In this document: piece by piece, positions 51,020 to 59,884 of the stretch
How the letters are laid out: the number at the start of each line of letters is the position of its first letter
Position numbering within the stretch: the stretch's first letter is position 1
From: Sporolactobacillus shoreae
Lineage (GTDB): Bacteria > Bacillota > Bacilli > Bacillales > Sporolactobacillaceae
Assembly: GCF_004684935.1 (NCBI RefSeq)
Contig: NZ_SRJD01000007.1
Span: 1 to 64,000 of the forward strand
DNA length: 64,000 nucleotides
Reading direction: 5' to 3'
Position numbers and translations under genes: made by a program
Notes under the pieces: model-generated
Databases searched by the model: none
What the model was told of the DNA's origin: nothing
The model's input: only the letters and a program-made list of their open reading frames with translations

Positions 51020-51162
51020 AATAAACCCTCTCTCTGATCAAACCCAATCGTTTTTTTCATTAGTTTATTCGGCTGGTGGACAAACATTCTGACTCTATCC
51101 ATTGATCAAAAAGAAAAAGACCCGCCGGATGGCAAGCCTTTAAAAGATTCTGATGTAATTTT

Positions 51163-52299
51163 TCAGGATAAGCGGACTTTAAAATTATCGTAGGAAAACT
51201 GCCTGACGATACGCAAGCCGTCTGTTTCGTTAAAAGTGGCAATGGCCGGAAGCGCAATGCCATTGAAGGTATTATTTTTAACCATTGAATAGATGGCCAT
51301 GTCACAGAAAACGAGCCGGTCACCGACATGCAGTGGCCGATCGAAAGAGTAATCTCCGATCACGTCACCTGCCAGGCAGGTCGGCCCGCCGAATCGATAA
51401 GTATGAGTCCGTTCGCCGGGCTTCCCGGCGCCGATAATTTCAGGACGGTACGGCATCTCCAGAACATCAGGCATGTGGCACGTCGCCGATGTATCTAAGA
51501 TGGCAAGATCCATCCCGTTATGTGTGACATCCAGCACCGTGCTGACGAGATACCCTGTATTCAGCGCCACGGCTTCTCCAGGTTCAATATATACGTCCAG
51601 CCCGTATTTGTCCTGCATCATCCCGATACAGCGGATCAGCCGCTCAATATCATAATCAGGCCGGGTGATGTGATGTCCGCCGCCAAAATTGATCCACTTC
51701 ATTTTTTTCAGATACTTGCCAAATTTCCGGTCGACCGCCTGAAGTGTGTGCTCCAGAGCATCTGAATTCTGCTCACACAGTGTGTGGAAATGAAGGCCAT
51801 CAATGCCATTCAGCTCGTCCGGGTTGAAATTGGTTTCAGTAACACCCATTCTGGAGAATGGCGCGCATGGATCATACAGTTCCGTCTCCACTTCCGAATA
51901 TTCCGGATTCACGCGGATACCGCACTCAATTTTTTTCGGCGCCTGCTTCACTTTTTCCCTAAAATGTGCCCACTGGCTGAATGAGTTGAACACCACATGA
52001 TCGGCGTAATTCAAAATTTGTTCAAAATCCGTGTCGCTGTAGGCCGGTGAGTAGACATGCACCTCTTTGCCCATCTCTTCATAGCCGAGGCGCGCTTCGT
52101 AAAGTGAACTTGACGCCACGCCGCTCAAATATTTTCCAATCAGCGGATACAAGGAAAACATGGAAAAGGCCTTCTGAGCGAGCAAGATTTTACAGCCGGT
52201 CCGGTCCTGAACCGATTTCAGTATCTCGAGGTTTTTTATCAGCAGGCGCTCATCGACCACGTAGCTGGGAGAGGGCGCCTGATTAAAGTCCAGGTTCAT
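51163..52299 (-). CDS. nspC: Carboxynorspermidine/carboxyspermidine decarboxylase
   Basis: A 378-residue PLP enzyme of the alanine-racemase fold (group IV decarboxylase) like NspC. The PLP Lys lies in KILLAQKAFSMFS near residue 42; glycine-rich FGGGHHITRPDY and EPGEAVALNTGYL bind PLP. It removes the carboxyl from carboxyspermidine (or carboxynorspermidine, or carboxyaminopropylagmatine). The ATG at 52299 (MNLDFNQAPSPSYV) has a GAGGGGG site; the longer frame to 52314 overlaps the upstream stop. It follows the matching dehydrogenase gene. Confidence 0.9.
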   Translation of the reverse strand: MNLDFNQAPSPSYVVDERLLIKNLEILKSVQDRTGCKILLAQKAFSMFSLYPLIGKYLSGVASSSLYEARLGYEEMGKEVHVYSPAYSDTDFEQILNYADHVVFNSFSQWAHFREKVKQAPKKIECGIRVNPEYSEVETELYDPCAPFSRMGVTETNFNPDELNGIDGLHFHTLCEQNSDALEHTLQAVDRKFGKYLKKMKWINFGGGHHITRPDYDIERLIRCIGMMQDKYGLDVYIEPGEAVALNTGYLVSTVLDVTHNGMDLAILDTSATCHMPDVLEMPYRPEIIGAGKPGERTHTYRFGGPTCLAGDVIGDYSFDRPLHVGDRLVFCDMAIYSMVKNNTFNGIALPAIATFNETDGLRIVRQFSYDNFKVRLS

Positions 52300-52310
52300 C
52301 GGCAACCCCC

Positions 52311-53510
52311 TCACTTGACCAATTCAGGCACGAAGCTTTCATGCCACGGCAGGCCGAACCGGTTCAGTGCATCCATGAATGGATCCGGATCGAATTCTTC
52401 GATGTTGTAAACACCCGGCTTTTTCCATTTGCCGGTCAGAACCATTTCAGCACCGATCATCGCCGGTACACCGGTTGTATAGGAGACAGCCTGTGAGCCG
52501 ACCTCCTTGTAGCACTCCTCGTGGTCACAGACATTGTAGACGTAGTAAGTCACCGGCTTGCCATCCTTTTCACCCTGGAAGATGCAGCCGATATTCGTTT
52601 TGCCCTTCGTCCGCGGGCCAAGCGATGCGGGATCCGGAAGGACCGCTTTAAGGAATTGAAGCGGAACGATTTGCTTGCCTTCGAAATTAATCGGTTCGAT
52701 TGAGGTCATACCGACATTCTGCAATACCTCAAGGTGTGTAAGGTATTTTTGTGAAAAAGTCATCCAGAATCTTATTTTTTTAATACCCTTAATATTCAGA
52801 GCCAATGACTCCATTTCTTCATGGTGCAGCAGGTAGATGTCCTTAGGTCCGATCTGAGGGAAATTATAAACCTGCTTGATTGACATCGGGTCGGTTTCAA
52901 TGAACTTTCCGTTGTCGTAGTAGCTGCCCTTGGCGGTAACTTCACGTATATTAATTTCCGGGTTGAAATTCGTCGCGAATGGATAGCCGTGATCACCGGC
53001 ATTGGCGTCAAGAATATCAATCTGGCTGATCGTATCAAAATAATGTTTCTGCGCGTACGCAGAGAAGACACCCGTTACACCGGGATCAAACCCGCTACCC
53101 AGAAGCGCTGTGATTCCCGCTTCTTTAAAACGCTCGCGGTATGCCCATTGCCATTTATATTCAAATTTGGCCGTATCTTCGGGCTCATAATTGGCAGTAT
53201 CAACATAATCCACTTTTGTTTCAAGACAGGCGTCCATGATGGTCAGATCCTGATAAGGAAGCGCGACGTTAATCACAATATCCGGCTGAAATTTTTTGAT
53301 CAGCGCAACCAGTTCCGGAACGTTATTGGCATCGACCTGTGCAGTCTGAATTTTTGTTTTGCCCCCGTCCAGCCCCTGTTTCAACGCCTCGCACTTTGAA
53401 ACCGTCCGGCTTGCAATGCAGATTTCTTCAAAGACATCCGGATTCTGGCAACATTTATGTACAACGACACTCGCCACGCCGCCTGCTCCGATAATTAACG
53501 CTTTTCCCAT
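52311..53510 (-). CDS. Carboxyspermidine dehydrogenase (saccharopine dehydrogenase family)
   Basis: A 399-residue NADPH enzyme that reductively condenses aspartate semialdehyde with a diamine. It starts MGKALIIGAGGVASVVVHKC (GxGGVA nucleotide site) and has the saccharopine-dehydrogenase-like central domain with YVDTANYEPED near residue 135. In the family, putrescine gives carboxyspermidine and diaminopropane gives carboxynorspermidine; agmatine is used in at least one reported route. The ribosome site AGGGGG precedes the ATG. The 21-bp repeat lies 42 bases upstream, and the decarboxylase follows with overlap. Confidence 0.92.
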   Translation of the reverse strand: MGKALIIGAGGVASVVVHKCCQNPDVFEEICIASRTVSKCEALKQGLDGGKTKIQTAQVDANNVPELVALIKKFQPDIVINVALPYQDLTIMDACLETKVDYVDTANYEPEDTAKFEYKWQWAYRERFKEAGITALLGSGFDPGVTGVFSAYAQKHYFDTISQIDILDANAGDHGYPFATNFNPEINIREVTAKGSYYDNGKFIETDPMSIKQVYNFPQIGPKDIYLLHHEEMESLALNIKGIKKIRFWMTFSQKYLTHLEVLQNVGMTSIEPINFEGKQIVPLQFLKAVLPDPASLGPRTKGKTNIGCIFQGEKDGKPVTYYVYNVCDHEECYKEVGSQAVSYTTGVPAMIGAEMVLTGKWKKPGVYNIEEFDPDPFMDALNRFGLPWHESFVPELVK

Positions 53511-53551
53511 TATCTAACGCCCCCCTGGGTAATTTCATTGTAAAAATTAGT

Positions 53552-53757
53552 GTTTTACCAGCCACTTTCGCCGTTTTACCAGCCACTTTCGCCGTTTTAC
53601 CAGCCACTTTCGCCGTTTTACCAGCCACTTTCGCCGTTTTACCAGCCACTTTCGCCGTTTTACCAGCCACTTTCGCCGTTTTACCAGCCACTTTCGCCGT
53701 TTTACCAGCCACTTTCGCCGTTTTACCAGCCACTTTCGCCGTTTTACCAGCCACTTT
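53552..53757. repeat. 21-bp perfect tandem repeat, 9.8 copies
   Basis: The unit GTTTTACCAGCCACTTTCGCC repeats nine times without any change from 53552 to 53740, plus 17 bases of a tenth. It lies between speE and the carboxyspermidine dehydrogenase gene of one minus-strand operon. Unit length is a multiple of three, and all frames stay open on one or both strands: minus-strand frames give KVAGKTA or KRRKWLV repeats. No spacer variation, so not CRISPR. Every unit has a T4 (A4) tract at two-helical-turn spacing. Confidence 0.97.
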
Positions 53758-53806
53758 GAGCGCAGGAGGCCAGCCGAGCTCACTCGTCTGACCACTGCGC
53801 TCAAAG
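53754..53806 (-). promoter_or_regulatory. Hairpin just after the speE stop codon
   Basis: CTTTGAGCGCAG (53754-53765) and CTGCGCTCAAAG (53795-53806) are perfect 12-bp arms around a 29-base loop. The right arm starts two bases after the speE TAA and the left arm overlaps the last repeat unit. No T run follows on the minus strand; it may stabilise the speE end or attenuate readthrough. Confidence 0.65.
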
Positions 53807-53807
53807 C

Positions 53808-54668
53808 TTATCTGCCTGGTTCGACTTCTTCGAGCAGTGTCTTGACGTAGTTTGGCAAAGCGAACGCACCGATATGGATTTTCGGATTGTAGTAGCGGGT
53901 TTTCAGCCCCAATTTCATCCACGCCGATGCATCAAAGTCCTCAGTCGGATGATATTTTTTTGAGGCGAATCCGAACAGCCAGTGGCCGGACGGATAGGTC
54001 GGGATGTGCGCCTGATAGACGCGGCTGACCGGAAATGAATCGACAATCCGTTTGTGGGCGCGCTGCATAGCGATGGCATCAACAGGATAGAACGGGCTCT
54101 CCTGCTGGTTGACCATCAGGCCGTCTTCTTTCAGTGCTTTAAAGCAGTTGCCATAGAACTCTTTTGTAAAAAGCCCTTCTCCTGGCCCGAACGGATCGGT
54201 TGAATCGACGATAATTAAATCATATACATTTTCTTCAGCCCGGACAAATTTCAACCCATCCTCGTAGTGGATCGACACCCGGGGATCATCCAGCCGGCCG
54301 GCGGTCTGAGGCAGGTACTTTCGGCACACATCGACCACCTGCCGGTCAATCTCAACAAGGTCGATCCGCTCAATTCCCAGGTAGCGTGTCAGTTCACGCA
54401 CAGCGCCACCGTCTCCGCCACCGATCACCAGTACTCTTTTCGCCAACGGATGAACCGCCATTGGCACATGGACAATCATTTCATGATAGATAAACTCATC
54501 CTTTTCCGTGAGCATCATGTATCCGTCAAGCGTCAGAAATTTACCGAATTCCGGTGAGTCAAAGATATCAATCCTCTGAAATTCACTTTGTCCGGAGTAG
54601 AGTTGCTTGTCGACCTGAATGGAAAATTTGACATGTTCCGTATGTTTTTCCGTAAACCAAAGTTCCAA
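53808..54668 (-). CDS. speE: Spermidine synthase
   Basis: A 286-residue polyamine aminopropyltransferase. MELWFTEKHTEHVKFSIQV is the N-terminal beta domain; VIGGGDGGAVRELTRY near residue 80 binds decarboxylated AdoMet, and IIVDSTDPFGPGEGLF near residue 155 has the catalytic Asp. It adds aminopropyl to putrescine (or agmatine) to give spermidine (or aminopropylagmatine). It begins two bases after the decarboxylase gene. It is slightly longer than the B. subtilis homologue. The cluster lacks a visible speB. Confidence 0.95.
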   Translation of the reverse strand: MELWFTEKHTEHVKFSIQVDKQLYSGQSEFQRIDIFDSPEFGKFLTLDGYMMLTEKDEFIYHEMIVHVPMAVHPLAKRVLVIGGGDGGAVRELTRYLGIERIDLVEIDRQVVDVCRKYLPQTAGRLDDPRVSIHYEDGLKFVRAEENVYDLIIVDSTDPFGPGEGLFTKEFYGNCFKALKEDGLMVNQQESPFYPVDAIAMQRAHKRIVDSFPVSRVYQAHIPTYPSGHWLFGFASKKYHPTEDFDASAWMKLGLKTRYYNPKIHIGAFALPNYVKTLLEEVEPGR

Positions 54669-54670
54669 GC

Positions 54671-56134
54671 TTATCCCTCCCTGATCACTTGTATCCTGTT
54701 CACCTGGCTGTCCTGCGTACCTGTCAGGAAGCAGCCTTTTTTCTTGGCATAGTGTATGTATTCAAGAATCTCGTCCGTAACTTTTTCACCGGGCGCGAGG
54801 ATCGGGATGCCGGGCGGGTAGCACATCACAAACTCGCTGCAGATCCGGCCCGAACTTTCTTCAAGAGGGAGCGATTCGCTTTCCGCATAAAAAGCGTCCT
54901 GCGGCGCGAGCTCAACCTGCGGGCGGATGTATTCCTGACTGAGCATCCCCGCTTTGTCCTTAGCATAGCGCCTTTTGATTTCAGAAAGGGACGAAACAAG
55001 CCGCTCCAGGTCCAGAATTCGGTCGCCGATCGAGATATAGGCAAGAATATTTCCGATATCGCCGAACTCGATCTGAATATCATACTCGTCGCGAAGCAGG
55101 TCGTAGACTTCGATACCTGCCAGCCCGATATCCAATGTGTGAACCGACAGCTTGGTGACATCAAAGTCAAAAATTGTGCTGCCATTAACCCGTTCTTTGG
55201 AAAAAGCGTAGTATCCGCCAATCTTGTTGATCTCCGTCCGTGCGTATTCCGCCATCGCGCTGACTTTATGAAAGATCTGCTTCCCATGAAGCGCCAGATT
55301 GCGGCGTGAAATATCCAACGATGAAATCAGCAGATAGGAGCCGCTCGTTGTCTGCGTCAGATTGATAATCTGGCGGACATAGCCTTCACTGACCCCGTTG
55401 TTTATCAGTAAAAGTGAACTTTGAGTCAGCGACCCGCCAGATTTATGCATGCTGACTGCGGCCATGTCGGCGCCGGCTTCCATGGCCGTCATCGGCAGAT
55501 CTTCACTGAAATAAAAATGAGTGCCGTGCGCTTCATCGACCAGCACGCGCATCTGATGGCGGTGTGCCAGATCCGTGATCGCCTTCAGATTAGAGCAGAC
55601 ACCGTAGTAAGTCGGATTGTTCACCAGTACAGCTTTGGCATCCGGATTCTCCTTGATAGCCAGTTCCACATCCGCTAGCGACATTCCAAGCGAAATGCCC
55701 AGTTCCCGGTCCATACCCGGATTAACGTAAACCGGTACCGCCCCACTCAGAATCAGCGCGTTGATGGCGCTTCGGTGCACATTCCGGGGCATAATAATTT
55801 TTTCCCCGCACTTGCAGACGCTCATCACCATACTCTGTACAGCAGAAGTGGTGCCGTTGACCATAAAAAAGGCGTGCTCCGCCCCAAACGCGTCAGCCGC
55901 CAGCTCTTCGGCTTCCTTAATCACCGATACCGGGTGGCAGAGATTATCCAGCGGCTTCATCGAATTGACATCGACAGTGAGACACTGCGCGCCTAGAAAC
56001 TCGGTCAATTCCCTGTTTCCCTTACCCCGCTTGTGTCCGGGGACGTCAAACGGAACGACCCGCATCGCTTTGTATCGGTTCAGCGCCTCAAGAATGGGCG
56101 CTTTTTCTTGTGAAAAACGGTTCATTTTCAGCAT
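54671..56134 (-). CDS. speA: Orn/Lys/Arg decarboxylase, arginine decarboxylase-like (SpeA)
   Basis: A 487-residue PLP enzyme of the aspartate-aminotransferase fold. The PLP Lys is in SMHKSGGSLTQSSLLL near residue 230; VDEAHGTHF and VNNPTYYGV are family-typical. Length (about 490) and position beside speE match SpeA of Bacillus, which makes agmatine from arginine. Lysine or ornithine activity is also possible. Downstream genes begin within two bases, and speD precedes it. If it makes agmatine, an agmatinase or a ureohydrolase for aminopropylagmatine is needed and is not in the window. Confidence 0.88.
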   Translation of the reverse strand: MLKMNRFSQEKAPILEALNRYKAMRVVPFDVPGHKRGKGNRELTEFLGAQCLTVDVNSMKPLDNLCHPVSVIKEAEELAADAFGAEHAFFMVNGTTSAVQSMVMSVCKCGEKIIMPRNVHRSAINALILSGAVPVYVNPGMDRELGISLGMSLADVELAIKENPDAKAVLVNNPTYYGVCSNLKAITDLAHRHQMRVLVDEAHGTHFYFSEDLPMTAMEAGADMAAVSMHKSGGSLTQSSLLLINNGVSEGYVRQIINLTQTTSGSYLLISSLDISRRNLALHGKQIFHKVSAMAEYARTEINKIGGYYAFSKERVNGSTIFDFDVTKLSVHTLDIGLAGIEVYDLLRDEYDIQIEFGDIGNILAYISIGDRILDLERLVSSLSEIKRRYAKDKAGMLSQEYIRPQVELAPQDAFYAESESLPLEESSGRICSEFVMCYPPGIPILAPGEKVTDEILEYIHYAKKKGCFLTGTQDSQVNRIQVIREG

Positions 56135-56180
56135 CAGTCTCCATAGTTCTGTCGTTCACGCGGCAGCGCGCTGTCTTATT

Positions 56181-56990
56181 TTAATCGAAAATATTGGCTC
56201 CGCTGAAAATTTCAATCATTTCCCTGCGAAGGCTACTGCTGATTTTCAGCCGTTCTTTCGGTGGAATTTCCAGCACATCGCGGTTAAAGAGATAATTCTG
56301 CAGCTCCGGTTCTTTGATCAGCATTTTTGTATGAAAAAGATTCGCCTGGTAGACGTTAATATCCACCGCGTCATATTTATCGAGTGTTTCCGCATCAATG
56401 TAGTCCTGAATGGACGTCATCTTGTGATCCATGAACAGCTTCTTCCCATTCACGTCCCGTGTAAATCCGCGTACGCGGTAATCCGCGGTAATAATGTCGG
56501 AGTCAAAACTGCCGATCAGATAGTTTAGGGTGTTGAGCGGTGTGATCTCGCCGCACGTCGCTACGTCAATGTCAACCCTGAATGTCGCTATCGCATTGCC
56601 CGGATGAAACTCGGGATAGGTATGCACCGTGACATGGCTTTTGTCGAGATGTCCGACGACTGTATCACGGCCAGTATAATTGTCAAGATTGCCGAGGTTG
56701 CAGGAACGGTCAATCTGATCTTTCGAAAATTCCTGTTCGGCGATCAGAATGGTGACGCTTGCGCCCTGGGGATCGTAATCCTGCTTGCTAATGTTCAGGA
56801 CGTGCGCACCAATCATCTCCGTCACCTGGCAGAGTATATGGGTCAGCCTTTCTGAATTGTACTGTTCATCGATGTAAGATATATAATCACGCTGCTCACG
56901 CTCGCTCTTCGCATAGCAAACATCATAAATGTTGAAGCTCAGTGCCTTTGTGAGGTTGTTAAAGCCGTACAATTTCAGCTTATTTTCCAA
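56181..56990 (-). CDS. speD: S-adenosylmethionine decarboxylase proenzyme, long E. coli-type
   Basis: A protein of about 269 residues of the E. coli SpeD class. LKLYGFNNLTKALSFNIYD, DYDPQGASVTILIAEQ and HLDKSHVTVHTYPEFHPGN mark the fold; the Ser of DKSH is the self-cleavage point that creates the pyruvoyl group. VATCGEITPLNTLNYLI follows. It makes decarboxylated AdoMet for SpeE. The start is probably TTG 56990 (GAGGATAGGG site); the frame runs to 57155 but those residues do not match. Firmicutes more often carry the short SpeH type, so the long form is notable. It is the first gene of the polyamine operon. Confidence 0.9.
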   Translation of the reverse strand: MENKLKLYGFNNLTKALSFNIYDVCYAKSEREQRDYISYIDEQYNSERLTHILCQVTEMIGAHVLNISKQDYDPQGASVTILIAEQEFSKDQIDRSCNLGNLDNYTGRDTVVGHLDKSHVTVHTYPEFHPGNAIATFRVDIDVATCGEITPLNTLNYLIGSFDSDIITADYRVRGFTRDVNGKKLFMDHKMTSIQDYIDAETLDKYDAVDINVYQANLFHTKMLIKEPELQNYLFNRDVLEIPPKERLKISSSLRREMIEIFSGANIFD

Positions 56991-57211
56991 CCCTATCCTC
57001 ACAGCCTTTCTTTTGATCGGGATCTGAAGAAACGATGAATTACAATATTCAGGGGAAATACAGTGAAATGGATGTATAACTTTCTGTGAGCGGAGAAATA
57101 CACTAGTGATTCTCCGAAATTCTTTGTTTTTCTTATTTTTTCTATAAAAATTCAATTTTAATTATATACAGAACAAGGGTTAAGTCAAGTTAAAAAATTG
57201 CGCAGGCCTGC

Positions 57212-58420
57212 TTACCGCATGCTGCCCGCGCTTGTGATTGTTTCATATTCCGAGTCGCCTGCGACCCGGTCCAGCATTTCATCGAAGATCGCATCCCAGT
57301 CTTTGGCCCTTGCCCGGTCACGACGCCTGGACTGCAAATCTTCATGATTTTCCAGTTGCTCCATCTGCTGGCACTCCCGCACAAAAACATCGGGATCATC
57401 CGTAGCAAGCGAGGCATAAACACCCTCTTCATTGTATTTCTGCGTCGACGGCAGATTGACCCCGACCGCTGGTTTCCCAGCCGCCAGAAATTCAAAAAGC
57501 TTCAACGGAAAAACCGCCTGATTATAGGGCGATGGTTTGTACGGCATGATTCCTATGTCCACCAGATTCATATATTCGGGAACTTCGGCCGGCGGAACAC
57601 TACCGATCCAGAGTACATTTTTTTCGTAAAGCAGCTCGTGGAAAGCCGGATCCTGTCCCGTTCCGTCGGGACCGACAAACAGAAAAAGCCAATCCTTTTT
57701 TTTCGCGGCGGCCGCACGGATCAGGCGAAAATCGAGCTTTGGTTTAATGCCTCCGATATATCCCAGCACTGTACCGCTGAAATTTTCGGGAAGGACGTTC
57801 AAAGCCTGCTTGTTCCCGGTGAACAAGTCGTACTCCACACCATTTTCCATCGTAAAGATCCGGGAACATTTATCAATCTGGACCTTTTTCATCACCTGTT
57901 CATGCAGATAATCCGAGGTACAGAAGATCAGATCCGCCCGATTGATAATCCGCTGTTCCGCCCGGGATACCACCCATTCACGCATCAAATATGCGGGGGA
58001 AACTCTGCCTCCGATCGGCGCGGCCCAAAGATCGCTGCAATCATAGACAACTTTGTCCCATGGAAAAAGTTCTGAAAGCAGCGGGAATTCAGGGCAGGTA
58101 TACCATAAATAAAATTCGGACTGGCCACTCATTGAAAAAAGCTTTGAAAGGAGCGTCCGCAATTTGAGCCTGTAAAAAAGATCCACAAACCGTCCGAACC
58201 GGAACATCCGGTTCGGCAGAAGATCCTGAACCACATACTGGCAAACGCCATTTTTCAGGATGCTAAAACCGGTGGGCTGGCTGTCCGGCGTCGGGCATAC
58301 CCATATAACCTCACGGGTGTCCGGCTGCTTCTGTAGGAAATCAGCCAGCCTGTGACGCCTGTATCTCAGGGCGTCCTGCCCCCACATTCCCGTCGCGACA
58401 ATAACGTGTATCTTCTTCAT
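57212..58420 (-). CDS. tuaH: Glycosyltransferase, TuaH-like
   Basis: A 402-residue GT-B glycosyltransferase, similar in length and N-terminus (VIVATGMWGQDALRYRRHRL) to TuaH of the B. subtilis teichuronic acid operon. The C-terminal domain contains FPLKLFEFLAAGKPAVGVNL, the nucleotide-sugar-binding E-x7-type region. It adds a sugar to the growing repeat unit or polymer. Last gene of the cluster (57212 end), followed on the same strand by speD after 57 codons of non-coding sequence. The gene starts 17 bases after tuaG ends. Confidence 0.8.
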   Translation of the reverse strand: MKKIHVIVATGMWGQDALRYRRHRLADFLQKQPDTREVIWVCPTPDSQPTGFSILKNGVCQYVVQDLLPNRMFRFGRFVDLFYRLKLRTLLSKLFSMSGQSEFYLWYTCPEFPLLSELFPWDKVVYDCSDLWAAPIGGRVSPAYLMREWVVSRAEQRIINRADLIFCTSDYLHEQVMKKVQIDKCSRIFTMENGVEYDLFTGNKQALNVLPENFSGTVLGYIGGIKPKLDFRLIRAAAAKKKDWLFLFVGPDGTGQDPAFHELLYEKNVLWIGSVPPAEVPEYMNLVDIGIMPYKPSPYNQAVFPLKLFEFLAAGKPAVGVNLPSTQKYNEEGVYASLATDDPDVFVRECQQMEQLENHEDLQSRRRDRARAKDWDAIFDEMLDRVAGDSEYETITSAGSMR

Positions 58421-58436
58421 CGTCTAACCTCCTGAT

Positions 58437-59198
58437 TCAAAAGCGCTTGATCAGCGCGTGTGCCGCATAATGGCAAAAATACCAGCAGGAAAGCAGCACA
58501 GGGAGTTTTTCCACCTGGCGGTAAACAAACCAGGTTTTACGCGCGGCCTTCCATTTATTTCCGGATAGAGATGTTTTTCCGCTGATCCGGTATTCGGAGA
58601 GTGTCTCATTCAGGCCGTATGCGACGATTCCCTTTTTTAATAACCCAAGCCAAGTCGCCAGATCCTGTCTGGAACGAAGGTCGGGCATCCTGAATTGCCC
58701 AGTTCTCTCCCTGTCGACCATAACCGTCAGACAACCGACAATCGTGTTTTTAAGCATATCTTCATAGGTAATCTGTGCAGGAGCCTGAATCACTTTGTGG
58801 AGCGATTCGCCGTCCTGACTGATGTATTCGTAGCCGGTGAACGAGAAAGCATACCCATTTTTCTTCATAAAATTCAATTGTTTCTCCAGCTTTTCAGGCT
58901 TCCAGCAGTCATCGCTGTCGAGAAACGCGATGTAACGTCCTCTGGCCAGATCCAGTGCTGCATTTCGCGCGGCTGCAGCTCCACTGTTTTCAGTCAGAAA
59001 AACGGTATGGATCCGTTCATCTGCAAATTCGGCAGCAGCGAGCTTCATCCGCGTCTGATCTGTAGAGCAGTCGTCGACAATGATCATTTCCCAGTCCCGA
59101 AAAGTCTGTCCGAGTACCGATCGAATCGTCGCTTCAACCGTTTTCTCTGAATTATAAGAAGGGGTGATGATCGAAACTTCCGGACCGAAGGGGAGCAT
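58437..59198 (-). CDS. tuaG: GT2 glycosyltransferase, TuaG-like
   Basis: A 253-residue GT2 enzyme: VSIITPSYNSEKTVEATIRS at the start, MIIVDDCSTD and a DXD-like site (FLDSDDCW) near residue 93. The length and N-terminal wording match TuaG. It transfers one sugar to the teichuronic-type repeat. Its ATG overlaps the end of tuaF by one base. A C-terminal hydrophobic helix (LLSCWYFCHYAAHAL) may attach it to the membrane. Confidence 0.85.
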   Translation of the reverse strand: MLPFGPEVSIITPSYNSEKTVEATIRSVLGQTFRDWEMIIVDDCSTDQTRMKLAAAEFADERIHTVFLTENSGAAAARNAALDLARGRYIAFLDSDDCWKPEKLEKQLNFMKKNGYAFSFTGYEYISQDGESLHKVIQAPAQITYEDMLKNTIVGCLTVMVDRERTGQFRMPDLRSRQDLATWLGLLKKGIVAYGLNETLSEYRISGKTSLSGNKWKAARKTWFVYRQVEKLPVLLSCWYFCHYAAHALIKRF

Positions 59199-59884
59199 CA
59201 GCGTCTCCCTTCTCTTTCTCTGACAAATTCAGGAAAAGCGACCCATACAAAGATCAGCGTGATACCCAGAACAACGCCCAGAACCGCGCGTTTCTTCGGC
59301 GTGAATGAACTAGTGCCTTTGATGACACCAGGTTGGGCGGCTTCCAGAAGCTCTGCAGGCTTCATTTTAATTTTATCCGACCCAAGCTGGTAAAGGAATC
59401 GTTGTTTATCAACGGCACTGCTTTCATTGGTTTTCGACTGGGTGACTGCCTGGATGGACTGATCGGTCAGCGCCATCCTTTTCTGATACTGTTCCTGATC
59501 ATTTTTCAAAAAGGCGTTGGCGATTCGGTTGGCTGTGTCCGCAGCCTCTGTTTTAGATACTCCGGTATATGTCACCTGCACAAGATTTCCTTTGAGTGAG
59601 GTAACATTAATATGTGACAACAGATTCTGCTGCTGACTATTCCATAGATCCGGCAAATTTTTTTGATAGAACGGACCGTTTGAGAGAAGCTGAATCACAG
59701 GTTCAGGGGTATTAAGATCATAGTTCCAGTATTTTCCGAGTTGGACAGTGGCGCTTGCCTGATAAGTGGACGATCCGTGCACCGCAGGCATCAGCCAGCC
59801 CGCCACTCCGAGAATAAGCGGAATGGCAATGAAAATCAGCATATGTTTTTTCAATCGTTCTGAGATTCTTCGTATCACGTTCAT
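59198..59884 (-). CDS. tuaF: Chain-length/Wzz-like membrane protein, TuaF-like
   Basis: A 228-residue protein with an N-terminal transmembrane helix (about 15-36), an extracellular loop (TYQASATVQLGKYWNYDL; QVTYTGVSKTEAADTANRIA) and a C-terminal helix (about 193-213) before a short tail, the Wzz topology. TuaF has 226 residues. The role is polymer length control or export. It overlaps tuaE by four bases and tuaG by one. Confidence 0.85.
   Translation of the reverse strand: MNVIRRISERLKKHMLIFIAIPLILGVAGWLMPAVHGSSTYQASATVQLGKYWNYDLNTPEPVIQLLSNGPFYQKNLPDLWNSQQQNLLSHINVTSLKGNLVQVTYTGVSKTEAADTANRIANAFLKNDQEQYQKRMALTDQSIQAVTQSKTNESSAVDKQRFLYQLGSDKIKMKPAELLEAAQPGVIKGTSSFTPKKRAVLGVVLGITLIFVWVAFPEFVREREGRR

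Noticed and set aside
53552-53757. CRISPR array
   Set aside because: There are no spacers: the 21-bp units are directly adjacent and identical.
53547-53922. Open frames of 69, 85 and 155 codons across the 21-bp repeat, encoding KVAGKTA, KRRKWLV or FYQPLSP repeats
   Set aside because: The unit length is a multiple of three and has few stops, so open frames are automatic. No ribosome site or plausible start was found outside speE, and the frames overlap real genes out of phase.
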